A stretch of 64,000 nt of DNA from Dryomyza anilis (taxonomy: Eukaryota; Arthropoda; Insecta; Diptera; Dryomyzidae). Within the stretch, counting starts at the first letter, position 1; each line of letters starts with the position of its first letter. This document shows, in pieces, positions 49,272 through 60,905 of this stretch. The notes below the pieces were generated by a model, which was given only the letters and a program-made list of their open reading frames with translations, was not told the origin of the DNA and made no database searches. The stretch spans positions 5,588,093 to 5,652,092 of the forward strand of contig OX638135.1 of NCBI GenBank assembly GCA_951804985.1. Direction: 5' to 3'. The position numbers and the translations under genes were made by a program.

Positions 49272-51014
49272 TCCTATTAATATAATAAATCTGTTTGTTC
49301 GTTTGTACGTTTGTACGTTTGTACGTTTATACGTTTATACGTTTGTTCCGCTTCTCTGTCTAAACGGCTGATCAGATTTTCTTGAAATTTTGACCACAGT
49401 TGCGGTATGGTCTGGAAGGAATGATAGGCTATATATGGGCGGGACTGGACACAGAGGCGTGGCACCTCCCATACAACCTAAACTTTCAATACGATATAAC
49501 TCGGCACTTTCACACGTTACGAACATGAAACAAAAAACTCAAATACAAAAAAATAAATAAAAACAAAAAAGCAAAAGCACAAAACAAAAGCAAAAATACA
49601 AACACAAAACCAATCACATAAAACCACAATCCAAACTTAATGAAATACAAAAAAAAGGAGAGTAAAAGAAAAACAAACTCACCACACTAAAACTAACCAA
49701 ACTAAAACTCACCACACTAAAATTCACCCTTAAATTCACCACACTAAAACAAACTACACAATAATTCACCACACTGAAACTCACCACACTAAAATTCACC
49801 ACACTAAAACTCACCACACTTACACTCACCACACCAAAACTCACCACACCAAAACTCACCACACTAAAACTCACCACACAAAAACTCACCACACTAAAAC
49901 TCACCACACTAAAACTCCCACACAAAAATTCAACACACTAAAATTCACCACACTAAAACCCACCACAATAAAATTTCACCACACTAAAACTAACTACACT
50001 AAAATTCACCACACTAAAACTCACCACACTAAAATTTCACCACATTAAAACTCACCACACTAAAACTCACCACACTTAAACTCACTACACTCAAATGTCG
50101 CCACACTAAAACTCACCGCACTAAAATTCACCACACTCAAACTCACCACACTTAAACTCACCACACCAAAACTGACCACACTAAAACTCACCACACTAAA
50201 ACTCACCACACTAAAACTCACCATACTAAAACTCACCACACTAAAACTCACCGCACTAAAATTCACCACACTAAAACCCACCACACTATAAATAACCACA
50301 CTAAAACTCACCACACTAAAATTCACTACACTAAAACTCACCACATTAAAATTCATCACATTAAAATTCATCACACTAAAACTCACCACAATAAAATTCA
50401 CCCTAAAATTCACCACATTAAAACTCGCCACAATAAAACACGCCACATTAAAATGCACCACACTAAACCCACCACACTATAATTCACCACATTAAAACTC
50501 ACCACACAAAAAATCACCACACTTAAACTCACAACACTAAAATTCACCACACTAAAACTCACCACACTAAAACTCATCACACCAAAACTAACAACACTAA
50601 AACTCACCACAATTAAACTCACCACTCCAAAATTCACCACACCTAAACTCACCACACCGAAACTCACCACATTAAAACCCACCACACTAAAACTTCTACT
50701 GGGAAAAACTCTACGGGAAAGAATTCTACCGGAAACAATTCTACCGGGATGTGAATTTCTATGTGAATTTTACTGGGAAGATTTCTACTGGGAATAATTC
50801 TGCGGAGAAGCGCAGTCTGAGAAAGAATTGTCTTTGAGAACAGTGGTTTTGGCGGAGAATTATTATTTGGTTACCACATTTATAAAATAATAAAACTTCA
50901 ACAGCTAAGCACGGGCCCCACATATAAATAATAAAATGTTTTTATATTAATAAAATCGCTCCATATCTTTGAATTCAGAAAATCTTGGCACGAGTCGTGC
51001 ACGGGTCCAGCTAG
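49272..51014 (+). mobile_element. Non-autonomous Helitron, third copy
   Basis: Starts TCCTATTAATATAATAAATC after A and ends with the GCACGAGTCGTGC hairpin, ACGGGTCCAG and CTAG before T. It is shorter than 2933-5324: it has a single CCGCTTCTCTGTCTAAACGG segment, no SINE and a shorter GAATTCTACGGG block. It lies in unrelated flanking DNA, which confirms the element ends. No Rep/helicase gene. Confidence 0.9.
49678..50700 (+). repeat. 15-bp minisatellite of the third Helitron
   Basis: About 65 units of CACCACACTAAAACT with single-base variants, uninterrupted by a SINE. Minus-strand open frames (SVVSF repeats) are artefacts. Confidence 0.95.
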
Positions 51015-51112
51015 TAAAAAATATATGGTGGCTCATAGTTTTGTATGCCTAACACCGAAAAGAAAATTACATTATTGTTTTTGTGTCGACTATTAAAAAT
51101 AAAAGGAGAGAA
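51015..51112. mobile_element. Fragment of the palindromic family
   Basis: GGCTCATAGTTTTGTATGCC and CACCGAAAAGAAAATTACAT resemble the right arm of 47459-48172 (GGCGCATAGTTTACTGCGTC). Short and diverged. Confidence 0.5.
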
Positions 51113-51921
51113 AAACGAGTTGGGAAAGTTAGGTCACATGGGTAAGTTCGTTCACATGGGGCGTATTTTTATATTCGGTCGGGCCCGACTATGGAATACC
51201 CTACACCTTTGATGGGGATATTAATGTGGGATATTTAATTGCATACCTTAATTTTAAAGTTTTTAATTATGCTGAACCTCCCCACCCTCAGAATATTATT
51301 CATATATCAGAAATTTACGTCTTATATCCCCATAAATTGAAAAATGTATATAAAAGTATAAAAAACTAAAAAAAAAAATTGAAAAATATAATTGGGCGGA
51401 CCACGCCTATATTTAAAATTTTGAAAGGCTAATATTTCAAAGATTTGATTTTAATAATTTACGGATCAAATATCCACTATGAAAACCCGGGAAATAAAGA
51501 AAAAAAAAGTGGGCGTATCACGCCCATTTTTGGATCACATATTCTTAGGTGAATTCTAATAATACGTTTTAAATTTTATAACTATACCTTGAATACTTTT
51601 CGAAATATTAGTTTCGAAAGAGTTATATAAAAGTGACTTGTATGGGAGGTGGGCGTGTCCGTTGACCGATTTGGCTCATTTTCAAACTCAGTTCCTACTT
51701 TTGGCTAAAATATATTTCATCGCATTCTGATTAGTATTTCTCAAGTTATTCTGTATTCGTACAGCAAGACGGACAGACAGACGAACATGGCTAAACGGAC
51801 TCGGGTGGTGATGCTGATCAAGAATATATAAACTTTTCCATACCGGACACGCCTCCTAAGGGGCGTTACAATATATGCACAAAGTTAATATACCCTGTAC
51901 CTCATAGGTGTAGGGTATAAT
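51113..51921 (+). mobile_element. DINE-1-like element, second subfamily
   Basis: From GAGTTGGGAAAGTTAGGTC through CGGTCGGGCCCGACTATGG to CCTCATAGGTGTAGGGTATA, with a short GACGGACAGACAGACG tract at about 51767. The minus-strand relative is at 23421-24118. It shares overall plan but not detailed sequence with the first subfamily. Confidence 0.8.
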
Positions 51922-52515
51922 AATTAAAACTTAAAAATCTTAAAAACTGGACCCTATTTAACAAAACCATTGGAATTAGCTTCAGTATCAAATAAAACCG
52001 CAATCAGACTTTGACTTTTATTAAAAAAAACGACATGTTTTTAACCAAGAAACATGCTTTGCACAAACTGGAATTGGAATCATTTTAATTTTTTTTAGTA
52101 AGTCAAAAATCCAATCTAGTTGCTAATTTTAAAAATTTTGTAATTTTCGTAGAGTAAAATTTTATGTTAGGATAATTTAAACCTTTTCCACATCGATATC
52201 GCAATGCTTTTCAAATAAATCTCGATATATTTTAACTATTTGATGCAATATTAATCTAGAATCGTTTTTATTATCGTTTCGAAAAAAACTGCGATATGTC
52301 GCTTTGAACTATTTTTGCAGTTTTAGTACGATTTGGCCTTCGATATTGGTCGATATCGATCTAATTCGATATTGATCTAATTCGATATCGTACAATTTTG
52401 CCGACATAAAAATTTGCAACAATTTTGGATGATTGTCAGGTGTACACAAATGCGGCCCGCCTTATCATTTGAATTGCCAATGCGGCCCGTGATGCCAACT
52501 GAGTTTGACATGCCT

Positions 52516-52812
52516 GCCCTACACTAAGAGTGAAAGGGTATATTCATCTCCGGTATGAAAAAGTATATATATTCTTGATCAGCATGCCCTCCTGAGTCGG
52601 TTTAGTGATGTCCGTCTGTCTGTCTGTCTGTCTGTTGAAATCACGATTACAGAAAAAGTAGAAGAGCTGTAGCAATGAAACATTAGATTTAGATTACTTA
52701 TATATCTAAGCTGTAAGGCATGATCGGTCTATTGTGACCTGAGAACCGACCAATTATGTTCAAATACCTCATATAAAATTTACTTCTACAGATCAATTTT
52801 ACGGTATAAGTG
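52516..52812 (-). mobile_element. DINE-1-like element, part before the gypsy insertion
   Basis: CCCTACACTAAGAGTGAAAG, a GTCTGTCTGTC tract and the diverged body up to GGTATAAGTG. The continuation, starting AGTGCTTAGGTAAAC, is at 60155. Confidence 0.82.
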
Positions 52813-53537
52813 TGTTAAAGTCCCTATTTCATCACCTAAAATAAGACATTTAATAAATAACAACGCATACTTCATTTCCAGTTTATCCTTTTAATAACTT
52901 TTATTTCTTTTTACTGTTCAACTTGTGAACTCACTTCTTAATCTAATAACAACTGACTTAAAAACTAAATAACTATAGCTTATATACTAATACTTAATCT
53001 AAGTTTCAATGCTACTTTTCCAGTGTCTTGCTGCTTCAGCCTAGAAACATAATTTTGGCCAATCACAGTGTGTCTTGCTGCTTTTGCCCAGAAGCATAAT
53101 TTTAACCAATCACAAGTTCCGTAAAGAACTCAAGTTCGATCCGCAACCTCGAGTTCTTAACGCTAACCGTGAAAGCAACTCTTGCATAATCAGCAACCCG
53201 CGATGACATTGAATTTAGGCCATCGCAAAGTCATTGAATTGAAGTCATCTTTGTTTACAAACAAATTGCACCACGTGCTTATTTTCTTCAAGCTAGCAAC
53301 TGGACGCTGCTGCGAATTTGGTTTACAGTTACAATTGCTGACTAAGTAAATTGTCGCCGCTTATTTTGGCAACGACCAAAAGGTGTGTCATCAAACCAAC
53401 ATCATTTACTTTTTGTTTTAACAACAATTAGAATGCATATAATATTATTTAAATATTTAGCAACAGCAAATACCCACTAGAAAAATATCAATGAACTGTC
53501 ACGCTATGAGTGACTGTCATAATGCTAACTCTCAACA
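52813..53537 (-). repeat. Gypsy 3' LTR
   Basis: Plus-strand ends TGTTAAAGTCCC and CTCTCAACA. Just inside, at 53538-53552, the minus strand reads AAGGAGGGAAGAA, the polypurine tract. The segment CTCTCAACA back to AAATATTTAGCAACA is shared with the 5' LTR remnant at 60063-60154. Confidence 0.9.
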
Positions 53538-55990
53538 TTCTTCCCTCCTTACAAAAAAAAAAATTTTTTTTCGACTTACAACAAACTTATACTAACATCT
53601 CATACCAATACCTTACACTACTGTACAATACAAACTTACTACCGATACTTAATACATACATAACCGCATACTTCTGCTCCGCAATCACCTTGTCTATGTA
53701 TTACAGCTGCTGTTGTCAAGATATCGTGGTCGATCTCCGTTGGTACAATGGCGGGTTCTGCTGTAAACATAACTCTCGTCACTATTGGTATGGTTGAATT
53801 TAGTCAAGATATCGTGATCGGTCTCCGTTGGTTAAATGGCGGGCTCTGCTGTAAACATAACTCTCGTCACTATTGGCATGGTTAATCGATCTTCATATGC
53901 GGTAAAGATACTGATTCTTCAAGTTCCAGATATGAGTTCTTGTGCTTGTCTTCTTTCCTCCGGACTGCGGTTCGCACCATCTTATTTGTTAGTGAAGCCG
54001 TCATCGATCTCACAGATCTAGGAGCCCCTGAGTAGGATACTTCTCGGGGTCCCGACTGCTCCTGACTCCGTCTAACTTGCTTCCGACACTATATTGCGAT
54101 GTCACTTTAGCTTCGATGTGTAAATTCTATATGTTCTTTAAGAACCACTCTGATTCGTACATCATCTTCAGTTTCACTGTTAATTCGCTCAGCAACGCTT
54201 GGCCCAAAACGTCCGGGTGCAACATGCTATGCTCAGATTCATTCTAGCTAACTTTTTGGTTCTGATTCTGGAGCTTTTTCAGGTTTGTGTTCACAATCTT
54301 CTTTATTTCAACACTATGATAGCGAATTCAATTGATGCCATCTCCTTATGTGATTGTGTTTAATTCTGGTGAGTTCCTCTAGTGTAGCTTTCATTCCAAC
54401 ACGCAACCCCTCTATCTCTTTAATGGTTGCTTGCAACGTTCTGGACAACCTGTCGTAATTACTGGCCATCACCGTTACTTGTTGTTCTATCATATGTTTT
54501 ACGTAGTTTAACGCATATGTTTTCCGTATGTTTTACGCGTATCGTAGGTTTTCCGCAACCGTTCGTTTCTTGTGCATGAACCCTGTACCCTTGACACGAA
54601 GTCATCTGTTAACTACAATTGTTCGCTTGAGTCAGTTACAACAAATTTCGTGATTACTGTTCACTCCGCCCTGTAGATCCCTATATCTGTTTTCCGATCG
54701 AACACGAGTGAATGCTGCTCCAACGCTGTCGGTCTGTGAATTGAATCTTCCTGGACCCTCACAATGAGCAGGATTAGCCATATTATTGCCAAATTATTTT
54801 TCTAATAAAACTATATCTATATTTAATATTTTTAGTATTCAATGAGATTTCGTTGCTATAATTATTTTTACTTAAATCTAATCATTTTCGTGTATTCATC
54901 ATTACAATCACTCACATATTTAAGTGTCTATAAAACATAATTATATTCGTATAATAACATCGTTATATCTCTCTCAAATATATTACCTTATATAATATTG
55001 TACTTTAAAATTTTATAAAATAAAAAAAAACACATTTTTCTTATAAATTAACATTCTCTTATATTACGAAGTTTGACATTATATTATAGTTTGTGTTAAT
55101 ATATTACAATATAAGTTGTGGTATGTACAAAATACATGTGTCATATAACATATTTATTTAAGTTTATATTTTTATATTTTAATATCTATTAAACTAATCA
55201 GCATAATAAATACGTATATTGGTTTTGTTGTTTCATAAACATTTTTCCAGAAGAGAAAAAAAAATATTAATTTATTCATAATTCTAACAGAATATATTTT
55301 ATCTTTCTACAAGTAAAACATCTTCCACTTTTTTTTTGTTTTAAACCTTGTGAAGTTTAGCTTATTTTTAAGCTGTTTATTTTAAAAAATGCTCATTCGA
55401 CATATATGCAATTTTTATTTATTTTTCATTCTATCGCAATCTCTAACGAAACTTAAGTGATCATCTTAAGTTTTCGCTCGAGTTCACCTAATACGATTCG
55501 TAATACACGTATGCAATTGATCAAGTTGCAGACTAGTATTCGTCGTATTTAGTGCAATGCTTAAAAACAATTTGCTGCTGTTCTTTTCAAACTATTTGAT
55601 TAATAGCTTAAGATTAGCATAATGTCTTACGGATGTCAACTCTTTCCGAAGAGTACATCGAATCCTTACATAAAATGTAATTGCCGTTCTCATTTGTTTC
55701 TATCCTTAATACAATTATATTATTTAATAATTTATATCTTTTAACTATATTTTTGTTTTATATATATTCATTTCCTCAACTTCAATTTCTACATTTTTCT
55801 TTTTTTTTTTTTTTGTTTCTTCCATTCAACATAAACTCATAATTTATTGCACTGGCTAGTAAATTAACCCCAAGTAATACATAGCGATTTGTGGGTACCG
55901 TTTTCTTCTGTTTTCCTATTTCCTATTCATTATCACACAATACTAAACTTTTCGCAATTTATTTATAAATATATTTTCGCATTTTAACAA
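53538..55990 (-). other. Gypsy region between integrase and 3' LTR; no env recognised
   Basis: Env would be expected here, but I see no frame with signal, fusion or membrane motifs. An 80-bp direct repeat (53715-53794 and 53803-53882, starting GTCAAGATATCGTGGTCGAT) stands out. The part at 54780-55860 is AT-rich and may include unrelated or deleted sequence. Confidence 0.55.
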
Positions 55991-57840
55991 TTAATACATC
56001 AATTTCGAATTATGGTATTTTTTCAACAAATTGTTGTGTATTTTCTTTCCCTTTCCTTTTATTAATATTGTCGTTGTCACGGGGGTAGTGACCGACAAAA
56101 CCTTATAGGGCCCTACCCAAATTGGTGAAAAATTACTTTTCCTATTTTGATTCTTCATTACAACCATTTCTCCAATTTGAAACTCAATGGGATTTAATGA
56201 TTTATCGTAGCCCGTTTTAGATTTTTCGTTTACCTTTTCTTGATTTTGTCTCACTATTTCATGCGCCCGCTGTATTTGATATTTTAATATTTTGTTATAA
56301 TCATCGGCATTATATAGTGGTGAAATTTTACGTTTCAAATTAGTTGGCATATCAGAATCATAACCATATAGTGTTCGGAAAGGTGTTTGCCCAGTTGACA
56401 CATGCATCGTATTATTATGGACATGCATTTAACCATTGATCCAAATTGGAACCATCCTCCTTAGCAAAACATATCAAATATTCTGCTAATGGTCTGTGAC
56501 TACGTTCTAATGAACCATTGGCCTGTGGGTGATAGGGTGTAATGTGCATTTGTTTAATACCCAATAATTTGCATGTATCAGAAAATAACTTTGACACGAA
56601 ATTAGAGCCATTGTCAGTTACTAGAATTTTCGGAATATTGTGACGTGTTATAATTTCATCATAAAATGCTTTAGCCACTGTGCTTGCTTCTGCGTCTGGT
56701 ATTGCTACACAGCACATATATTTTGAAAAATCGTCTTGAAATGTTAAAATGTATTTATTGCCAGATACTGTCTCGGGTAAAATTCCTACTAAGTCCATAT
56801 AAACTTTATCAAATGGGCGCGTTGGTGTATCTGTCAAGACCATTGGCATTTTTGTTAGCTTAGAACTTTTGTTAACTTGACATTTAGGGCAATTTTTTAC
56901 ATACTCTTTAATTTGTTTTTGCATACCCTTCCACCTATATTGCTTTCTTATTCGAAAATATGTTTTCAGTGTGCCCTGATGACCCCCTAATGGCGAGTCG
57001 TGAAAGTCTCTAATAACTGTTTTAATTTCTTCAGGATCAGTGAATACTTGATTCAAGATTGTTTCACCATCCATATCCGATACTGTGTCGTCCAAGACTG
57101 GCTTACTGACGTCCTGTTGTGGATCTATTGCCTTTGGTGTATTTTTAGAACGGGTTTGAACTGCCGCAATTTCTGTTTCTAATTGTGGAATCCTATTTAA
57201 TGCGTCAGCAGTTAAATTCTTTTTGCCAGGTTTATAAATTATTTCGAACTCGTATTCTGATAATTTGAACCTGGCTAGCCTTGACGTTTGATCCTATAAA
57301 TTCGCTATGCTACGCAGTGGATGATGATCCGTATAAACCGTGAATGGACGCCCCAACAAATACGCTCTATAATTTTTTGTGGCCCATACTATATTAAAAT
57401 TCTCGTTCAATTGTTGAGTACCTTGTTTCTGTGTCATTCAGAGCTCTACTTGCAAATGCGATTGGTCGATTAGAACCTGGCTCGCCCTGTGACAGCACTG
57501 CTACAAATGGTTTTGAAAAATCTGGGTATGCTAGAACATTAGGTAAAATAATTGCTTCATTATGTTTTATAAATGAATCCTGGCACTTGTCTGTCCATAC
57601 AAAACTCGTATCCTTCCGCAACAGTTTATTAATCGGTAGTGTTAACTTTGCCATATTCTTAACGAATTTTCTGTAATAATTTACTAAACCTAAGAAGGCT
57701 TGTACCTGTTTCTTGGTCTTGGGTACCGGAATATTTTTGACACATTCTATTTTATCGGGATCTGGCATTGCGCCTGACTCCGTGCATTTGTGCCCTAAAT
57801 ATACTACTTCACGCCTTAAAAAATTGCATTTTCCGTATTT
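55991..57840 (-). pseudogene. Gypsy RNase H and integrase
   Basis: 57768-57394: connection domain and RNase H start (PKTKKQVQAFLGLVNYYRKF; SNRPIAFASRALNDTETRYS), with QGEPG where other elements vary. A stop breaks the frame before the rest of RNase H. 57095-56415: integrase zinc domain (H-H-C-C: HDSPLGGHQG, NCPKCQ) and core with MDLVGI, TDNGSNFVS and HPQANGSLERSH. 56428-55991: C-terminal part (TPFRTLYGYDSDMP; WVGPYKVLSV), after a small shift at 56420. It would insert the DNA copy; the breaks make it inactive. Confidence 0.9.
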
Positions 57841-57849
57841 AATTTCAAA

Positions 57850-59841
57850 TTATTTTCCCTCAATTTTTTCTAACACCTTACATAGTCTAATTTCGTGCTC
57901 CATTATGTTTTTTCCATACACCACTATATCGTCCAGATATACGAAACAATCAAGTCCCTGCAATCCTGTTAATATGTGGTTCATTATTCTTTGAAACGTA
58001 GCGGGTGCCCCCGTCAATCCAAATGGCATCCTATTAAATTCAAAATGTCCCAAGCCCGTGCTGAACGCTGTTTTTTCTCTGTGGCGTTCATCCACTAGCA
58101 TTTGGTGATAACCACTTGCAAGATCTAATGTTGAAAAATACCTACTGTGACCTAATTGATCCAAAATTTCATCAATACGAGGTATTGGAAATACTTGTTT
58201 AATCGTTGCGTCGTTCAATTTTCTGAAATCTATTACCAGTCTCCATTTTTTCTGTCCGTCCTTGCCACTCTTTTTAGGTACCAACAATAGAAGTGAATTC
58301 CAAGGCGACGTGCTTGGTGATATAATATCGTCGTCTAATAACTTCTGCACCTGTTTGTTGATTTCTTCTCTGTGAATATGTGGTAATTTATATTGTTTTC
58401 GGTTAATCGGAGGTTGGCCGTCTATTGTGGGGATTTCATGTTTTAAAATAGGTGTATACGATAGCTCATCCCCCTCTAACAGAAATACATCATGGTATGA
58501 CGCACATATTTTTTCTATGGATGCCTTCTCTTCAACATTTGCATTTGGATCCAATTTTAATGAGTCAAATAATTTGCATATTCTGTGTCGTATGTTTATG
58601 CTTTGTACGCTATTCATTGTGCCACTCACTGGTTCCATAAATTTATTATAATTTGAAAATTTGAGCTGTATGTTCTTATTCAATATTATATCTTTTTCTG
58701 TTGAGTTTAACACTGCAACGTAAGCACTATTTTTTCTCACATTTGATATGGTTTCTCCGATATAAACTCTTGGCGAAATTTCTTGTTTTTGAATTATTAC
58801 TACGGGGATCTTGGTTCGTAGTGGAAATCTGGCGATGCCATTAGATCTTGTTGTTATTTTTATTTCTTCACTGTATAATATTTTATTTATTTCATCTAGT
58901 GATCTGAGTGGTAGTGTTACAATTTTATTTTTGTTTCTGTCTATAAAGGTTAATCCCTTTTCCACTGCATTGATGATTACGTGGTTCCATAGATTTTCTC
59001 GTCCAAGTATACCGTCTGCCGGAACTCCCTGATCCTGCATTATTGTATGTAACGTCAGACTGAGCCTTCTATGTTCCATATGTTGAATTTCAATTGATCC
59101 TGCGGTGGTCACATGTCCCCCAAATGCTCCGCTCAGATCTTTTGTGTCTTTTAAATTTCTCTCTAGTTTATTATCTAATGCACTCCACTTTACCAAGCTA
59201 GAGTCTGCACCAGAATCTACGAGTAATATTATTTTCCCATTTTTCGCTTCCATACAAGGAATTTCTATAAAGACATCATTTAATTTTGATATCTGTCTGA
59301 ATTCCCCATGTCTACTATAAATAATGCGATTTTTCTTTGATTTTGTATATAAACATAATTTGAATTCCTTAATATTTTCAATATATTTACTAATATTTTT
59401 ATTTATACTATCAATTCCTGAAGTAATCAGATAATTTAATTTCTTCTTATTTTCTTCTATACATATCCTATTGGTATTACCATTATTATTGTTATAGTTA
59501 TTTCCATTGTTGTAATTATTATTTCTCTTATTATTGTTATTTTTCCTATTATTGTTGTTATATCTTCTATTATTATTGTTATTATTATAATTCCTATTAT
59601 TTCCATTATTATTATAATTCCCATTGTTGTGGTTATTATTACCACGAGCATTATAATTGCTATTATTGGCTTGCGTATTGTTCGTGAAGCCATCATTATA
59701 GTTGTTATTTTGAGTTTGTTGTTTACTTGTAAATTGTTGCTCTGGTTCATTTATTTTCTGTGCACATCTTAAGTTCGTTTCATGCCCATAGGTCTCACAT
59801 CCTTGACAGTATGGAGTATGTAAATTGCTGCTCTGGTTCAT
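57850..59841 (-). CDS. Gypsy nucleocapsid-protease-RT open frame (663 codons)
   Basis: Long intact frame. Residues about 10-30: zinc knuckle CQGCETYGHETNLRC. About 40-125: low-complexity Asn-rich stretch. About 200-280: aspartic protease (KIILLVDSGADSSLVK, then GVPADGILGREN). About 460 onward: RT with KKWRLVIDFRKLND, STLDLASGYHQML (motif A), MPFGLTGAPATFQRIMNHIL and YLDDIVVYGKN (motif C). It ends by frameshift soon after motif C, before the thumb and RNase H. The listed start is only the first Met; the gag part upstream is deleted. Catalytic residues visible are intact. Confidence 0.9.
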   Translation of the reverse strand: MNQSSNLHTPYCQGCETYGHETNLRCAQKINEPEQQFTSKQQTQNNNYNDGFTNNTQANNSNYNARGNNNHNNGNYNNNGNNRNYNNNNNNRRYNNNNRKNNNNKRNNNYNNGNNYNNNNGNTNRICIEENKKKLNYLITSGIDSINKNISKYIENIKEFKLCLYTKSKKNRIIYSRHGEFRQISKLNDVFIEIPCMEAKNGKIILLVDSGADSSLVKWSALDNKLERNLKDTKDLSGAFGGHVTTAGSIEIQHMEHRRLSLTLHTIMQDQGVPADGILGRENLWNHVIINAVEKGLTFIDRNKNKIVTLPLRSLDEINKILYSEEIKITTRSNGIARFPLRTKIPVVIIQKQEISPRVYIGETISNVRKNSAYVAVLNSTEKDIILNKNIQLKFSNYNKFMEPVSGTMNSVQSINIRHRICKLFDSLKLDPNANVEEKASIEKICASYHDVFLLEGDELSYTPILKHEIPTIDGQPPINRKQYKLPHIHREEINKQVQKLLDDDIISPSTSPWNSLLLLVPKKSGKDGQKKWRLVIDFRKLNDATIKQVFPIPRIDEILDQLGHSRYFSTLDLASGYHQMLVDERHREKTAFSTGLGHFEFNRMPFGLTGAPATFQRIMNHILTGLQGLDCFVYLDDIVVYGKNIMEHEIRLCKVLEKIEGK

Positions 59842-59915
59842 TTATTTTCTGTGCACATCTTAAGTTCGTTTCATGCCCATAGGTCTCACATCCTTGACAG
59901 TGTGGAGTATTTTTT
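59743..59915 (-). repeat. Tandem duplication of the zinc-knuckle segment
   Basis: About 85 bases encoding the knuckle (CATCCTTGACAGTATGGAGT in plus sense) occur twice, at about 59743-59826 and 59828-59911, with very few differences. This duplicates the C-X2-C-X4-H knuckle at the edge of the gag deletion. Confidence 0.85.
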
Positions 59916-60062
59916 CGACTGACGCACTAATTCTTAATTTTTAAATTTTTAAATTTTTTTAATTATAACTCCTTTATTTTATAAACTGACCTGTAGATTA
60001 TCAATGTAATTTGGTTGTACTGAAAAAGAATCTCTTCTTATTGTACTAATTGGATCAAATAT

Positions 60063-60154
60063 AAATACAAATACAAAAAAATATTTAGCAACATCAAATA
60101 CCCACTAGAAAAATGTCACGCTATGAGTGACTGTCATAATGCTAACTCTCAACA
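60063..60154 (-). repeat. Gypsy 5' LTR remnant
   Basis: TAGCAACATCAAATACCCAC to CTCTCAACA matches the first part of the LTR. Beyond it (towards 60062) the sequence differs from the 3' LTR, so the rest of the LTR is deleted. It lacks 12 bases (ATCAATGAACT region) present in the 3' LTR. Confidence 0.85.
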
Positions 60155-60498
60155 AGTGCTTAGGTAAACTCAAATATATATTGACCATGCTCAAATACAT
60201 GAAAATAATGGTTTCCGGCGAAATGACTTGTGGTTCAAAAAAAAATCGAACTTCGGTACACCTAACCATTTGTAAATAATGGTATCAAATGAATGGAAAT
60301 TCATCAACGATTGAAAGTTTGTAGTTATTTTCAGGATTCGTATACCCTGGTGACCTATATACCACTTTGAATGGTAAACACACAAATGTGTAGGGTATTT
60401 ATAGTCGGCTTAGACTGACTATAATTTTGATAATTCTAACTATCATAATAACACCTACTTTAAAATTTCCCATGTGATCTAACCTTCCCAACTGATTT
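60155..60498 (-). mobile_element. DINE-1-like element, part after the gypsy insertion
   Basis: AGTGCTTAGGTAAACTC to TGATCTAACCTTCCCAACTG, the reverse complement of the first half of the family. Together with 48788-48800 and 52516-52812 it makes one nearly full element interrupted twice. Confidence 0.85.
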
Positions 60499-60905
60499 TG
60501 ATTCTTTTCAAGTCTGCGTAGGGTTAACGCAGTAGAAATGTGTAATGAGGTAAACATATTATGTTCAGATGCAAACATATTATATGTTTACACATGGCAC
60601 ATTTCCAAATATATATTATGTTCCCCAAACATATACGTTGTTTGCCGCTAAATATGTTTGGGAGAGCCATTTTCGTCCCTGCCTGTGGAAAAACACATTA
60701 TATTTAAAGATGTGACATTCCCAGCCCAAATATGAACGTGTATTACGATGTCATTAAAAATGTCATAGAAATATACAGTACTCGTGAAGTAACAAATCCG
60801 AAACTATACAAATTACTGAGTATATTAGGTTTTTTTGAAAACTGTCCTTAATTAAAGTCTGCCAAATAAAACTAGTAGTAATAAAAAAATTATGTATTAC
60901 TCTAA
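60499..60905. other. Unassigned DNA with a small inverted repeat
   Basis: CCCAAACATAT and ATATGTTTGGG at about 60627-60661 can form a hairpin. Several ACATATTATATGTTTAC-like repeats occur at 60550-60600. No gene. Confidence 0.5.

Larger units (their letters stand above)
48801..52515. mobile_element. hAT-like non-autonomous element with nested Helitron
   Basis: The ends TAGGCATGTCAAAC and GTTTGACATGCCTG are inverted copies, with GCGGCCCGC blocks just inside at both ends, as in Charlie-like hAT elements. CCCTA is present on both outer sides, so part of a target duplication from the DINE-1-like host may remain; a full 8-bp duplication is not visible. The interior has no transposase that I recognise. 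It holds a Helitron (49272-51014), a palindromic-family fragment and a DINE-1 variant. Confidence 0.75.
52813..60154 (-). mobile_element. Gypsy LTR retrotransposon (minus strand), internally deleted
   Basis: The LTR starts TGTTGAGAGTTAGC on the minus strand. The 3' LTR is 52813-53537; the 5' LTR is reduced to about 92 bases (60063-60154). A perfect 4-bp target duplication, AGTG (52809-52812 and 60155-60158), flanks it inside a DINE-1-like element. Gag capsid, leader and most of the 5' LTR are missing. Protease-RT is open, and RNase H/integrase is in separate frames. Its pol is very similar to the plus-strand gypsy but its LTR is different. Confidence 0.93.

Noticed and set aside
53510..54021. 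Plus-strand frames at 53510-53797 and 53836-54021
   Set aside because: They lie inside the minus-strand gypsy near its LTR, overlap an 80-bp direct repeat and show no domain.
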